Assembly (NCBI GenBank): GCA_943369755.1
Contig: CALROG020000023.1
Span: 1 to 59,661, forward strand
Source of the DNA: CALROG01 sp943369755
GTDB lineage: Bacteria; Pseudomonadota; Gammaproteobacteria; Burkholderiales; Burkholderiaceae_C
DNA: 59,661 nt
Reading direction: 5' to 3'
Below are positions 9,733 through 18,786 of the stretch, in pieces. The notes under the pieces are model-generated. The model did no database searches. It worked only from the letters and a program-made list of their open reading frames with translations, and was not told the DNA's origin. Every line of letters starts with the position of its first letter. Position 1 is the first letter of the stretch. A program made the position numbers and the translations under genes.

Positions 9733-9759
9733 GGGCCGCCCGCCAAGCTGCCCAGCGCC

Positions 9760-11010
9760 TTAGCCCGCGCGCACGGCGTCAAGCGAAAAGCCCGCAATCT
9801 GCTTGTAGTTGTCGGAAATCAGGCGCAGCTCCTCCTGGCTGATCAGGTCGTCAATGTGCGTGAATGGCTTGCCGCCTGAAAGCTCGTCGACCTTGATGTT
9901 GATGAAGTCCGGCGGCACCGAGCGGTTGGTCTGCACAATGCGCGCCGTTACCGGCTGGCGCTGCGCCTCGTAGGCCATCAGTGCCGTGCGCGGATCGGCT
10001 CCCGGCGCCAGGCCGGCCAGCGCGTCGGCCAGGGTACGCCCGTCAATCAGCGCCTGGGCCGAGCCGTTGCTGCCGCGCGGGTACATCGGGTGCGCCGCGT
10101 CGCCCAGTAGCGTGACACGGCCAAAGGTCCAATGCGGCACCGGGTCTTTGTCCACCATCGGGTATTCAAGAATCTGCTCGGCGTTCTCGATCAGCGCGGG
10201 CACGTCCAGCCAGTCAAAGCGCCAGTCGCGAAAGATGTCAATGAAGTCACTGAGCTTGCCGCCCTGGTTCCAGTCGTTCATGGCGGCGTCGGTGCGCTTG
10301 ATCTCGGCCACCCAGTTGATGAGCTGGTTGCCTTGCGGGTCAAGCTGGTCCACGATCGGGTAGATCACCATCTTGCCGGTGTCAATCGAGCCGATCCGCA
10401 GATAACTCTTGCCGCTCAGAATGGGTTTGTGCCGCGTCACCCCGCGCCAGGTGTTGATGCCCGCAAAAGCCACCTTCTCGTGTGGGTAGAACTGCCGGCG
10501 CAGCGCCGAGTTGACGCCGTCACAGGCAACCACCACATCGGCCCGCACCTCAGGCAACACCTGACCGCTGGACATGCGGGTGAACTGCAGCGTGGCACCT
10601 GCCTCGCCCTGCGTCACGCCGACACAGCGGTGGTCAGTATGGATGGCTTGCGGCCCCAGCCGCGCCAGCGCCGCCTGGTACATCACACGGTGCAGCTTGC
10701 CGCGGTGAATGCCCAGCTCGGGCAGGCTGTAGCCGGCATGGCGGCCACGTGGCTCGCGGTAGATGAACTGACCAAAGCGGTTGAAGAACACGCTTTCAAG
10801 GTTTTCAATCGCCTGCGCTTCCAGTGCCTCTTGCAACCCCAACGCCGCCAGCTCGCGCATGGCGTGCGGCAGCAGTGTGATGCCGACGCCGATCTCGCGC
10901 ACCTCGGGCACGCTCTCGTAGACATTGCAGGCCAGGCCACGCGCATGCAAGGCAAGGGCCAGGCCCAGGCCGCCGATACCGCCGCCAACGATGGCAATGG
11001 TGATGGTCAT
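9760..11010 (-). CDS. FAD-dependent aromatic-ring monooxygenase
   Basis: This 416-residue group A flavoprotein monooxygenase has the Rossmann motif IAIVGGGIGGLGLALAL at the N-terminus, the DG-type motif VVVACDGVNSALRRQ, and the FAD-ribityl motif GRVTLLGDAAHPMYPRGSNG. The last is typical of the salicylate/3-hydroxybenzoate hydroxylase and PhzS group. It would use NAD(P)H and O2 to hydroxylate an aromatic or heteroaromatic acid; the substrate is not evident. Its ATG overlaps the stop of the tctC-like gene (ATGA), so the two are translated together. A divergent MarR regulator suggests induction by the substrate. Confidence 0.86.
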   Translation of the reverse strand: MTITIAIVGGGIGGLGLALALHARGLACNVYESVPEVREIGVGITLLPHAMRELAALGLQEALEAQAIENLESVFFNRFGQFIYREPRGRHAGYSLPELGIHRGKLHRVMYQAALARLGPQAIHTDHRCVGVTQGEAGATLQFTRMSSGQVLPEVRADVVVACDGVNSALRRQFYPHEKVAFAGINTWRGVTRHKPILSGKSYLRIGSIDTGKMVIYPIVDQLDPQGNQLINWVAEIKRTDAAMNDWNQGGKLSDFIDIFRDWRFDWLDVPALIENAEQILEYPMVDKDPVPHWTFGRVTLLGDAAHPMYPRGSNGSAQALIDGRTLADALAGLAPGADPRTALMAYEAQRQPVTARIVQTNRSVPPDFINIKVDELSGGKPFTHIDDLISQEELRLISDNYKQIAGFSLDAVRAG

Positions 11011-11981
11011 TCTGCGGTGATGTTCTGTGTTTTGATCAGTTGCGCCCAGCGGGCTGCGTCCTGCTCAACCAGCTTTCGGAAGTCTTCGGGGGTGCTGCTG
11101 GCCGGGTCCATGCCCTGGGTTTCAAAGGCGCTGCGCACCTCAGGCAGCGCAAGAATTTCTTTCAGCTCGCGGTTCAGGCGCGCCACGAAATCAGGCGCGC
11201 TGCCAGGCGGCGCAAAGACGCCGTACCACATGTCTACATTCAAATTGCCGACCTTTTCCTCGGCCAGCGTGGGCACTTGGGGCAGCAGGGCATGGCGCTT
11301 GTCACTGCCCAGCCCCAGGGCCACCAGGCGGCCACCGCGCACATGCGGCAATGCCACATGAATAGGCAGGAACATGGCGTCAACCTGGCCGCCCAACAGG
11401 TCGGTCAGCGCCGGGCCAGTACCGCGGTAGGGAATGTGGGTGACAAAAATTCCGGCGGTGGACTTGAACAGCTCCATCGACAAATGATGCGGTGTGCCGA
11501 CCCCCGGCGAAGCGTAATTGACCCGCCCCGGCCGGGCTTTGGCGGCGGCCACCAGGTCGGCGGCGGTCTTGTAGCCGGTGGCCGGCGGCGCTACCAGCAA
11601 CAACTGGCCCCAACTCGTGAGCGACACCGGAACCAGGTCTTTGACCGGGTCAAACGCAAGCTTGGGGTACAGGCTGCGGTTCATGACCAGGGTGTTCACG
11701 CTGACCAGCAGCGTCTGGCCATTGGGCGCGGCGCGCACCACGGCTTCGGTGCCAATATTGCCCGAGGCACCGGCCCGGTTGTCCACTACCACGGGGCGAC
11801 CCAGGCGCTCTGCCAGCTTGGGGCCAACGGTACGGGCGATCAGGTCGATGCCGGTGCCGGGCGTGAACGGCACGATCAGGCGCAGCGGTGCCTGGCTGGC
11901 AGGCTGTTGCGCCATGGCGCTGGCGCAGGCGGCGGCCAGGAGCAGCGGTGCCACCAAAGAACGGATTTGCAGACCGAACAT
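11007..11981 (-). CDS. TctC/Bug-family periplasmic solute-binding protein
   Basis: The 324-residue protein has a signal peptide ending in ASAMAQ (about residue 25) and the Bug-family pattern: PLRLIVPFTPGTGIDLIAR, VVVDNRAGASGNIGTE, GTPHHLSMELFK, HIPYRGTGPALTDLLGGQVD. These proteins bind carboxylates for tripartite tricarboxylate transporters, but many are orphans without membrane partners, as here. It overlaps the downstream monooxygenase by 4 nt and probably captures that enzyme's substrate or a related acid. It is transcribed away from the MarR gene. Confidence 0.9.
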   Translation of the reverse strand: MFGLQIRSLVAPLLLAAACASAMAQQPASQAPLRLIVPFTPGTGIDLIARTVGPKLAERLGRPVVVDNRAGASGNIGTEAVVRAAPNGQTLLVSVNTLVMNRSLYPKLAFDPVKDLVPVSLTSWGQLLLVAPPATGYKTAADLVAAAKARPGRVNYASPGVGTPHHLSMELFKSTAGIFVTHIPYRGTGPALTDLLGGQVDAMFLPIHVALPHVRGGRLVALGLGSDKRHALLPQVPTLAEEKVGNLNVDMWYGVFAPPGSAPDFVARLNRELKEILALPEVRSAFETQGMDPASSTPEDFRKLVEQDAARWAQLIKTQNITAE

Positions 11982-12026
11982 CAGATACTCCTTGACTATG
12001 TTTGCATGCTAACTAGTATCAAGACT

Positions 12027-12043
12027 ATTGTGCAAGGCACAAT
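12027..12043. promoter_or_regulatory. Likely MarR operator
   Basis: ATTGTGC and GCACAAT are perfect 7-bp arms around AAG, in the divergent promoter region between the tctC-like and marR genes. Size and symmetry fit a MarR-dimer site. Confidence 0.6.
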
Positions 12044-12078
12044 CAATGCATTCCCTGAGTCGACGCTTCTGAACGCCC

Positions 12079-12570
12079 GTGCCCCCCATTGACGCCCCCG
12101 CCCCCGCACTTGCGCGCCTGTACGCCCGACCAGGTTTTTTGCTGCGCCGCGCGCACCAGATATCTGCCGCGGTGTTTGAAGACGAATGCCGCGCCACCGG
12201 CCTGACGCCCGCGCAGTTTGGCGTGCTGACGGTGCTGCGCGCGACGCCCGGGCTGGACCAGTCAAGCCTGGCCCGCGCCCTGGGGTTTGACAAGGTAACG
12301 GTGCTAAGGGTGTTGCGCGGCCTGGAGGGCCGTGGCCTGGTGCAGCGCACCCCGGCGCCTGGCAGTAAACGCAACCTGGCGGTGGCACTGGCACCGGCCG
12401 GAGAGGCGATGCTTGAACAGGCCCAGAAACCAGCCGAAAAAGCCTACAAACGTCTGCTGGCCCCGCTGTCGCCAGAGCAGCAAACTCAATTGGTGGACTT
12501 GCTGCAAGCACTCACCAACGGGCTGGAGCACGAGGCCCGCGCGGCGTTTGTGCCGCCCGAGCCGGCCTGA
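12079..12570 (+). CDS. MarR-family transcriptional regulator
   Basis: The 163-residue protein has the winged-helix core LTPAQFGVLTVLRATPGLDQSSLARALGFDKVTVLRVLRGLEGRGLVQRT with the wing SKRNLAVALAPAGEAML and a C-terminal dimerisation helix. It starts at GTG 12079. It is divergent from the TctC-like/monooxygenase operon, with a perfect inverted repeat between them. The simplest reading is a repressor that releases DNA when it binds the aromatic acid degraded by that operon; this is inference from context. Variation from the norm is a C-terminal tail rich in Pro/Ala. Confidence 0.88.
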   Translation: MPPIDAPAPALARLYARPGFLLRRAHQISAAVFEDECRATGLTPAQFGVLTVLRATPGLDQSSLARALGFDKVTVLRVLRGLEGRGLVQRTPAPGSKRNLAVALAPAGEAMLEQAQKPAEKAYKRLLAPLSPEQQTQLVDLLQALTNGLEHEARAAFVPPEPA

Positions 12571-12612
12571 GCGAAACCAGCGCGCAGTGGGCTCGCTCAG
12601 AGGCCCTGCTGC

Positions 12613-13095
12613 TCAGGCGTTCGGCGCTTTGACGCCCCAACGCGCCAGCGCGGCGTCGTCGCTGACCCGCGCATCCACCCATTGGGCAGCGCCCGGGGTC
12701 TGCTCTTTCTTCCAGAACGGAGCCTGCGTCTTGAGATAGTCCATCAGGAACTCGCAGGCCTTGAAGCTTTCACCCCGGTGCGCCGATGTAACGGCCACCA
12801 TCACGATCTGGTCGGCAGGCTGCAGCAAGCCGACACGGTGAACCACCCTTGCCGCGTAAATATTGAAGCGCCGGTGGGCTTCGTCAATCATCGCTTCGAT
12901 GGCCTTTTCGGTCATGCCCGGGTAGTGCTCCAGCGCCATGCTCAGCACCGGCGGCGCGTTGCCGCCTTCATCTGCGCCGCGTACCGTGCCCACAAAGCTG
13001 CACACCGCACCCACCCGCGCGTCGGCCCCGCGCAAGGCGGCAAGCTCGTCCGTGAGGCTGAAGTCCTGCGTCTGGATCGAAACCCGTGCCGTCAT
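12613..13095 (-). CDS. moaE: Molybdopterin synthase catalytic subunit MoaE
   Basis: MoaE transfers sulfur from MoaD thiocarboxylate to cyclic pyranopterin monophosphate to make molybdopterin. The 160-residue product has the family pattern GAVCSFVGTVRG, LEHYPGMTEKAIE, HRVGLLQPADQIVMVAVTSAHRGESFKACEFLMDYLKTQAPFWKKE, including the conserved Lys residues near the end. ATG 13095 gives the normal length. It follows moaD by 2 nt and forms one unit moeA-moaD-moaE on the minus strand. Confidence 0.95.
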   Translation of the reverse strand: MTARVSIQTQDFSLTDELAALRGADARVGAVCSFVGTVRGADEGGNAPPVLSMALEHYPGMTEKAIEAMIDEAHRRFNIYAARVVHRVGLLQPADQIVMVAVTSAHRGESFKACEFLMDYLKTQAPFWKKEQTPGAAQWVDARVSDDAALARWGVKAPNA

Positions 13096-13097
13096 GC

Positions 13098-13349
13098 TCA
13101 ACCCCCTGTGACCGGCGGGAAGAAGGCCACTTCGCAGCCCTGCGCAAGCGCTGCCGCGTCGTCGCACATCACCTGGTTGAGCGCAGCGCGCACCGCCTTG
13201 CCGCGCGCCAGGGCCAGGGCTGCCGGCTCGCCGCGCAAAACCAGGCTGTCGCGCAGCGCACCGACGGTGGCCGCCTCGGTCTCGACCACTTCGCTGCCCT
13301 GCCCCATGGCCTCGCGGATTGAGGCGAAATACTTCACGGTGACTTTCAT
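13098..13349 (-). CDS. moaD: Molybdopterin synthase sulfur carrier subunit MoaD
   Basis: The 83-residue ubiquitin-fold protein begins MKVTVKYFASIREAMG and ends in the required Gly-Gly (FFPPVTGG), which is adenylated and thiocarboxylated before delivering sulfur to MoaE. Its ATG overlaps the moeA stop (ATGA) and it lies immediately before moaE, so all three are probably made together. Confidence 0.95.
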   Translation of the reverse strand: MKVTVKYFASIREAMGQGSEVVETEAATVGALRDSLVLRGEPAALALARGKAVRAALNQVMCDDAAALAQGCEVAFFPPVTGG

Positions 13350-14614
13350 GCCAGCAACTCCGCCAGCGAAATGAATTGCACCATGTCGCCCGGCGCAATC
13401 GAGGTGCCCGGCGGCGTGTCCACCAGGCCGTCACCCCAGACCATGGACGTCAGTACCCCTGAACTCTGATTGGCAAACAGGTCCAGCCCGCCCGCCGGGT
13501 TGCGCCGCGCACGAAGGAATTCACGGCGTTTGTCGGCTCTGGGCCAGGTGAAATCTGCGCGAACCGCTACCGACTTTGTCGCAAGCCCGGTCCCGCCCTG
13601 GAGCTTGAGGATGAACGGGCGCACCAGAAGCAAGAAGGTGACGAAGCTCGAAACCGGGTTGCCGGGCAAGCCAATGAAGTGGGTGCCAGGCCCCGGTCTT
13701 GCGTCAGTCGCGTGGACCCGGCCGTAAGCAAACGGCTTGCCTGGCTTGATGGCCAGTTGCCAAAGGTCCAGCGTGCCCAGCGCCTGCACTGCGGGCTTGA
13801 CATGGTCTTCCTCGCCCACCGACACGCCGCCACTGGTAACGATCAAGTCATGGGCCTGGGCCGCGCCACGCAACGCCGCAACCGTGGCGTCAAGCCGGTC
13901 GGGCACCACGCCCAGGTCGGTGACCTCACAGCCCAGGCGCAACAACAACGAACGCAGAAAGAAACGGTTTGAGTTGTAGATGGCACCGGGCTTCATCTGC
14001 ACGGGCGGCACGCTGCCAGGCAGCACCAGCTCGTCACCGGTGGAAAAAAGCGCCACCCGGGGGCGGGGGGCCACCGGTACTTGTGCCAGGCCAATGCTGG
14101 CCGCCATGCCCAGCGCGGCACTGTCCAGCCGCCGGCCACGCGCCAGCACCACCGCGCCACGCGCCACGTCTTCGCCGCTGCGCCGGATATGTTGGCCCGG
14201 TGGCGGCGCTGCCTTGAAGCGCACCGCCCCCTCGCCCGCCGGCTCGGTGTCTTCCTGCATAACCACGGCGTCGGCACCGGGCGGCACCGGCGCACCGGTA
14301 AAGATGCGCGCTACTGTGCCTGCGGCCAGCGCACTGCCCTGGCTGCCGGCGGCAATGCGCTGGCTCACCGGCAGTGCTGCGCCGGGCGTAATGTCGGCGC
14401 AGCGCACGGCGTAGCCGTCCATGGCGCTGTTGTCGTGTGGCGGCACCTGCAGCGAAGACACCAGGTCTTGGGCCAACACGCGGCCGTCGGCGTCAAAGGT
14501 ACTGACCTGTTCAACCCGGCCCAGCGGTGTGGCCCGCGACAGCAGGTCAGCCAGCACCTCGTCCAGCGGGCGCAAGGCGGCCCGTGGCGCGGCAGAAGGA
14601 ACGGGTGGGCTCAT
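13346..14614 (-). CDS. moeA: Molybdopterin molybdenumtransferase MoeA
   Basis: MoeA inserts molybdate into adenylylated molybdopterin. The 422-residue protein shows the family order: PLDEVLADLL, VPPHDNSAMDGYAVR, AAGSQGSALAAGTVARIFTGAPVPPGADAVVMQEDT, VVPDRLDATVAAL, IVTSGGVSVGEEDHVKPA and FIGLPGNPVSSFVTFLL. The 68 nt between its ATG and the thrC stop are almost wholly repeat copy B, and no Shine-Dalgarno is visible, so translation initiation here may be unusual or inefficient. It is first in the moeA-moaD-moaE unit. Confidence 0.95.
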   Translation of the reverse strand: MSPPVPSAAPRAALRPLDEVLADLLSRATPLGRVEQVSTFDADGRVLAQDLVSSLQVPPHDNSAMDGYAVRCADITPGAALPVSQRIAAGSQGSALAAGTVARIFTGAPVPPGADAVVMQEDTEPAGEGAVRFKAAPPPGQHIRRSGEDVARGAVVLARGRRLDSAALGMAASIGLAQVPVAPRPRVALFSTGDELVLPGSVPPVQMKPGAIYNSNRFFLRSLLLRLGCEVTDLGVVPDRLDATVAALRGAAQAHDLIVTSGGVSVGEEDHVKPAVQALGTLDLWQLAIKPGKPFAYGRVHATDARPGPGTHFIGLPGNPVSSFVTFLLLVRPFILKLQGGTGLATKSVAVRADFTWPRADKRREFLRARRNPAGGLDLFANQSSGVLTSMVWGDGLVDTPPGTSIAPGDMVQFISLAELLA

Positions 14615-14615
14615 G

Positions 14616-14682
14616 ATTTGCTACTGTTTTGATAGTGGGTCACGAAGCACTGATGCGGGCTACAGGCCGATTTAGCTTGAAT
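14616..14682 (+). repeat. Dispersed palindromic repeat, family 1, copy B
   Basis: It reads TGCTACTGTTTTGATAGTGG then GTCACGAAGCACTGATGCGG, GCTACAGGCC and GATTTAGCTTGAATT. It fills the entire gap between moeA (start 14614) and thrC (stop 14683-14685) and forms the moeA 5' leader. Confidence 0.75.
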
Positions 14683-16098
14683 TCAGGCGCAATGGCGGGC
14701 CACATAGGCCTGCACCGCAGCCACATCGGCGGGCAACACCGTCACCCGTTTGGGCAGGGCTTCTATGCCGACAAACTTCGCCGGGCGGTCCGGCTCCAGG
14801 CCCAGCGCCTCGACCAGGGTGGCGGCGAACTTGATGGGCAGCGCAGTCTCCAGCACGATCATCGGCACGCCTTCTTGCAGCTGTTCGCGCGCCACCTTCA
14901 CGCCGTCAGCGGTGTGGGTGTCGATCATCACGCGGTGCTTCTCCCAGGTGGCCCGGATGGTGGCCAGGCGGTCGGCGTGGGTGCTTTTGCCGCTGACAAA
15001 ACCGTACCGGCTGCCGGCGCTCGCAAAGGCAGGGTCGGCGCTCAAGTCGAACTGGCCCTGGGTCGAAAGCTGTGCGCCAAATAGCTGCTTGACCCTGGCG
15101 CCGTCGCGGCCCAACAGGTCAAACACAAAGCGCTCGAAGTTGCTGGCCTTGGAGATATCCATCGACGGGCTGGACGTCTCATGGGTATCGGCGCTGCCGC
15201 GCACCCGGTACACCCCGGTGCGAAAGAATTCGTCGAGCACATCGTTTTCATTGGTGGCGACCACCAGCCTGGCAATTGGCAGGCCCATCATGCGGGCCAC
15301 ATGGCCAGCACAGACGTTGCCAAAATTGCCACTGGGCACGGTAAAACTGACCTGCTGGGTGCTGGAGGTGGTGGCCTGCAGATAGCCCGCAAAGTAATAC
15401 ACCACCTGCGCCATCAGGCGCGCCCAGTTGATCGAGTTGACGGTGCCAATTTTGTACTGTCGCTTGAACGCCAGGTCGTTGGACACCGCCTTGACGATGT
15501 CCTGGCAGTCGTCAAACACACCTTCAATCGCCAGGTTGTGGATGTTGGCGTCTTGCAGGCTGAACATTTGGGCCTGCTGGAACGGGCTCATGCGGCCCTG
15601 GGGTGAGGTCATGAACACCCGCACACCCTTTTTGCCGCGCATGGCGTATTCAGCCGCGCTGCCGGTGTCGCCGCTGGTGGCGCCCAGGATGTTGAGCTCT
15701 TCACCGCGCCGCGCCAGTTCGTACTCGAACAGGTTGCCCAGCAATTGCATGGCCATGTCCTTGAAGGCCAGCGTCGGCCCGTTGGACAGGGCTTGCAGGT
15801 AGAGGCCCCCTTCGAGCTGCTTCAGGGGCACGATCTGCGGCGTGCCGAACACTTCTTCGGTGTAGGTCTTGTGACACAGGGCCTTGAGGTCTGCTGGCGC
15901 AATGTCGTCGATATACAGCGACAAAATTTCAAAAGCCAGGTCGGCGTACTTCAGGCCGCGCCAGCGCTCCAGCGTGGCAGCGTCAACCTGCGGGTAATGC
16001 TCGGGCAAGTACAGGCCGCCGTCGGGAGCCAGGCCTTCCAGCAAAATCTCGCAGAACTGCTTGCGGTCAGCGTGACCGCGCGTGCTGATGTACCTCAC
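14683..16098 (-). CDS. thrC: Threonine synthase
   Basis: ThrC converts O-phosphohomoserine to threonine with PLP. The 471-residue protein starts MRYISTRGHADRKQFCEILLEGLAPDGGLYLPE, the family N-terminus, and has the PLP lysine in ALSNGPTLAFKDMAMQLLG plus ILGATSGDTGSAAEYAMRGK and SGNFGNVCAGHVARMMGLP. Its ATG overlaps the hom stop (ATGA). It is second in the hom-thrC operon, the usual betaproteobacterial arrangement. Confidence 0.96.
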   Translation of the reverse strand: MRYISTRGHADRKQFCEILLEGLAPDGGLYLPEHYPQVDAATLERWRGLKYADLAFEILSLYIDDIAPADLKALCHKTYTEEVFGTPQIVPLKQLEGGLYLQALSNGPTLAFKDMAMQLLGNLFEYELARRGEELNILGATSGDTGSAAEYAMRGKKGVRVFMTSPQGRMSPFQQAQMFSLQDANIHNLAIEGVFDDCQDIVKAVSNDLAFKRQYKIGTVNSINWARLMAQVVYYFAGYLQATTSSTQQVSFTVPSGNFGNVCAGHVARMMGLPIARLVVATNENDVLDEFFRTGVYRVRGSADTHETSSPSMDISKASNFERFVFDLLGRDGARVKQLFGAQLSTQGQFDLSADPAFASAGSRYGFVSGKSTHADRLATIRATWEKHRVMIDTHTADGVKVAREQLQEGVPMIVLETALPIKFAATLVEALGLEPDRPAKFVGIEALPKRVTVLPADVAAVQAYVARHCA

Positions 16099-17417
16099 GC
16101 GAGCTCTTCCTTGCGGATGCGGGTGATTGCCTGCAGCACCGTGGGCAGCGCCTGCATCTGGGCGATGGCCTTGTTCATCGTGCCTTCCTGGGTGTCGTGG
16201 GTCAGGATGATCAGGTCGGTGAAGGTGGCACCTTCGCCGCCCACCTCGTCGGCCTCACGCTGCAGCATTGCGTCGATGCTGATGTCGGCAGCGGCCAGGA
16301 TGCCGGTGACTTTGGCCAGCACGCCGGCCTGGTCGGCCACGCGCAGGCGCAGGTAGTAGCTGGTCACCACCTCGCTCATGGCCAGCACCGGGGCGTCGCT
16401 CATGGCATCAGGCTGAAACGCCAGGTGGGGCACGCGCTGGGCGGCGTCTGCAGTGTGCAGCCGGGTGATGTCCACCAGATCGGCAATCACCGCGCTGGCA
16501 GTGGGCTCGCTGCCCGCGCCTTTGCCGTAGTACAGCGTGGTGCCTACCGCGTCGCCCTGCACCATCACGGCGTTCATGGCACCTTCCACATTGGCAATCA
16601 GCCGCTTGGCCGGCACCAGGCAGGGGTGCACCCGCAACTCAATGCCCTGGGCCACGCGTTTGGTGATGCCCAGCAGCTTGATGCGGTAGCCCAGTTGCTC
16701 GGCGTAGCGGATATCAGCCGCGCCAAGCTGGGTAATGCCTTCCACATAGGCCTTGTCAAACTGCACCGCAATGCCAAAGGCAATCGCCGACATCAGGGTG
16801 GCTTTGTGGGCGGCGTCCACGCCTTCGATGTCAAAGGTCGGGTCAGCCTCGGCGTAGCCCAGGCGTTGCGCTTCCTTGAGCACCACATCAAAGTCCAGCC
16901 CCTTTTCGCGCATTTCGGACAGGATGAAGTTGGTGGTGCCATTGATGATCCCGGCAATCCACTGAATGCGGTTGGCAGTCAGGCCCTCGCGCAGCGCCTT
17001 GATGATCGGGATGCCACCGGCCACTGCCGCTTCAAACGCCACCATCACGCCTTTGCGATGGGCCGCGGCAAAAATCTCGGTGCCGTGCACCGCCAGCAGC
17101 GCCTTGTTGGCCGTCACCACATGCTTGCCGGCCTCGATGGCTTCCATGACCAGTTGCCTGGCGATGCCGTAACCTCCGATCAGCTCGATGACGATGTCAA
17201 TCTCCGGGTTGGCAATCACGGCGCGGGCGTCGGCCACCACCTTCACACGCTCGCCCACTACGCTTTGCGCGCGGGCGGTGTCAAGGTCGGCGACCATCGT
17301 GATCTCAATGCCGCGCCCGGCACGGCCCCTGATTTCTTGCTGATTGCGCTGCAGCACGCTGAACACACCGCTGCCCACCGTACCAATGCCTAACAGGCCG
17401 ACTTGTATCGCTTTCAT
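16095..17417 (-). CDS. hom: Homoserine dehydrogenase
   Basis: The enzyme reduces aspartate semialdehyde to homoserine in the threonine/methionine pathway. The 440-residue protein has the NAD(P) motif IQVGLLGIGTVGSGVF, ELIGGYGIARQLVMEAIEAGKHVVTANKALLA, AGIINGTTNFILSEM and GYAEADPTFDIEGVDAAHK, followed by a C-terminal ACT domain (about 350-440) for feedback by threonine. It heads the hom-thrC pair. The 45 nt upstream, toward alaA, is a family 1 repeat. Confidence 0.96.
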   Translation of the reverse strand: MKAIQVGLLGIGTVGSGVFSVLQRNQQEIRGRAGRGIEITMVADLDTARAQSVVGERVKVVADARAVIANPEIDIVIELIGGYGIARQLVMEAIEAGKHVVTANKALLAVHGTEIFAAAHRKGVMVAFEAAVAGGIPIIKALREGLTANRIQWIAGIINGTTNFILSEMREKGLDFDVVLKEAQRLGYAEADPTFDIEGVDAAHKATLMSAIAFGIAVQFDKAYVEGITQLGAADIRYAEQLGYRIKLLGITKRVAQGIELRVHPCLVPAKRLIANVEGAMNAVMVQGDAVGTTLYYGKGAGSEPTASAVIADLVDITRLHTADAAQRVPHLAFQPDAMSDAPVLAMSEVVTSYYLRLRVADQAGVLAKVTGILAAADISIDAMLQREADEVGGEGATFTDLIILTHDTQEGTMNKAIAQMQALPTVLQAITRIRKEELA

Positions 17418-17427
17418 CTTGCTTCTT

Positions 17428-17488
17428 TGGTAAAAATTACTGTAGCCCGCGCCAGTAATGCGTCAGGCGCTACGTTTTCTATAGCTAT
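17428..17488 (-). repeat. Dispersed palindromic repeat, family 1, copy G (diverged)
   Basis: On the minus strand it runs from GATAGCTATAGAAAACGTAG through GCGCCTGACGCATTACTGGC to GCGGGCTACAG. The TGA of alaA (17463-17465) and its last codons lie inside. It is the least conserved clear copy. Confidence 0.5.
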
Positions 17489-18686
17489 CCAGAAATTTTG
17501 CGATGCGGCCAATGGCCTCACGCAGGTCGTCTTCGTGGGGCAGGAAGACGATCCGGAAGTGGTCGGTGTCGGGCCAGTTAAAGCCCGTGCCCTGCACCAG
17601 CATGACCTTGGTTTCTTGCAGCAGCTCCATGAAAAACTGCTGGTCGTCCTTGATCGGATAAACCTTTGGGTCCAGCCGCGGGAACATGTACAGCGCCGCC
17701 TGCGGCTTGACGCAGCTCACCCCGGGGATGGCGGTGATCAGCTCGTAGGCAATGTCGCGCTGGCGGCGCAGGCGCCCACCCTCGCCCACCAGGTCGTTGA
17801 TGCTCTGGTAGCCACCCAGCGCGGTTTGAATCGCCCATTGACCCGGCACGTTGGCGCACAGACGCATGTTGGAGAGCATGTTCAGGCCCTCGATGTAGTC
17901 CTTCGCCGGCTTCTTGTCGCCCGACACCACCAGCCAGCCGGCCCGGTAGCCGCAGGAACGATAACTCTTTGAAAGCGAGTTGAAGGTCAGGGTCAGCACG
18001 TCCTGCGACAAGCTGGCAATGGCGGTGTGCCGGGCGCCGTCGTACAACACCTTGTCGTACACCTCGTCGGCAAAAATCACCAGGCCGTGCTGGCGCGCGA
18101 TGTCCACAATCGCTTTGAGCAACTCGTCGGAATACAGCGCGCCCGTGGGGTTGTTGGGGTTGATCACGACAATGCCCTTGGTACTGGGCGTGATCTTGCG
18201 GCGGATGTCGTCCAGGTCAGGCATCCAGCCGTTGGCCTCGCTGCACATATAGTGCACCGGTGTGCCTCCCGACAGGCTCACCGCAGCCGTCCACAACGGA
18301 TAGTCGGGCGCGGGCAGCAGCAGTTCATCGCCGTCATTGAGCAACGCATTGGTGGCCATCACGATCAGCTCGCTGGCCCCATTGCCCAGATAGATGTCGT
18401 CAAGCATCACGCCCTTGACGCCCTGCTTCTGGGTTTCGTGCATCACCGCCTTGCGGGCCGCGAAGATACCCTTGCTGTCCGAATAGCCCGCAGAGTTGGG
18501 CAGGTTGCGGATCATGTCCTGCTGGATTTCCTCGGGCGCATCAAAGCCGAACACCGCCAGATTGCCAATGTTGAGCTTGATGATCTTGTGGCCGTCTTCT
18601 TCCATCTGGCGGGCCGCATCCATGATGGGGCCACGGATGTCGTAGCAGACGTTGGCCAGCTTGGCTGACTTCTGGACAGTTCTCAA
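17463..18686 (-). CDS. alaA: AlaA-type pyruvate/glutamate aminotransferase
   Basis: The 407-residue class I PLP aminotransferase closely follows E. coli AlaA: QKSAKLANVCYDIRGP at the N-terminus, NIGNLAVFGFDAPEEI, NPNNPTGALYSDELL, and the PLP lysine in FNSLSKSYRSCGYRAGW. It would make alanine from pyruvate and glutamate. The start is TTG 18686, supported by GGAGG 5-6 nt upstream and by alignment of the N-terminus; no ATG fits. It lies upstream of hom-thrC on the same strand. Its last residues (YRKRSA) and stop fall in repeat copy G. Confidence 0.92.
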   Translation of the reverse strand: MRTVQKSAKLANVCYDIRGPIMDAARQMEEDGHKIIKLNIGNLAVFGFDAPEEIQQDMIRNLPNSAGYSDSKGIFAARKAVMHETQKQGVKGVMLDDIYLGNGASELIVMATNALLNDGDELLLPAPDYPLWTAAVSLSGGTPVHYMCSEANGWMPDLDDIRRKITPSTKGIVVINPNNPTGALYSDELLKAIVDIARQHGLVIFADEVYDKVLYDGARHTAIASLSQDVLTLTFNSLSKSYRSCGYRAGWLVVSGDKKPAKDYIEGLNMLSNMRLCANVPGQWAIQTALGGYQSINDLVGEGGRLRRQRDIAYELITAIPGVSCVKPQAALYMFPRLDPKVYPIKDDQQFFMELLQETKVMLVQGTGFNWPDTDHFRIVFLPHEDDLREAIGRIAKFLDSYRKRSA

Positions 18687-18720
18687 AGTCCCTCCGAGGG
18701 CGTTTTTACTGGGCGAAACC

Positions 18721-18726
18721 TATAAT
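18721..18726 (+). promoter_or_regulatory. TATAAT -10 box before the DUF498 gene
   Basis: A perfect -10 hexamer lies 60 nt upstream of the ATG at 18787 in the divergent region with alaA. No good -35 is visible at 16-18 nt. Confidence 0.35.
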
Positions 18727-18786
18727 TTGACCACAGTTCCGCATGCTTTTAGTGCAGCGCAACATCACAACCAGAATCCGCGCACC

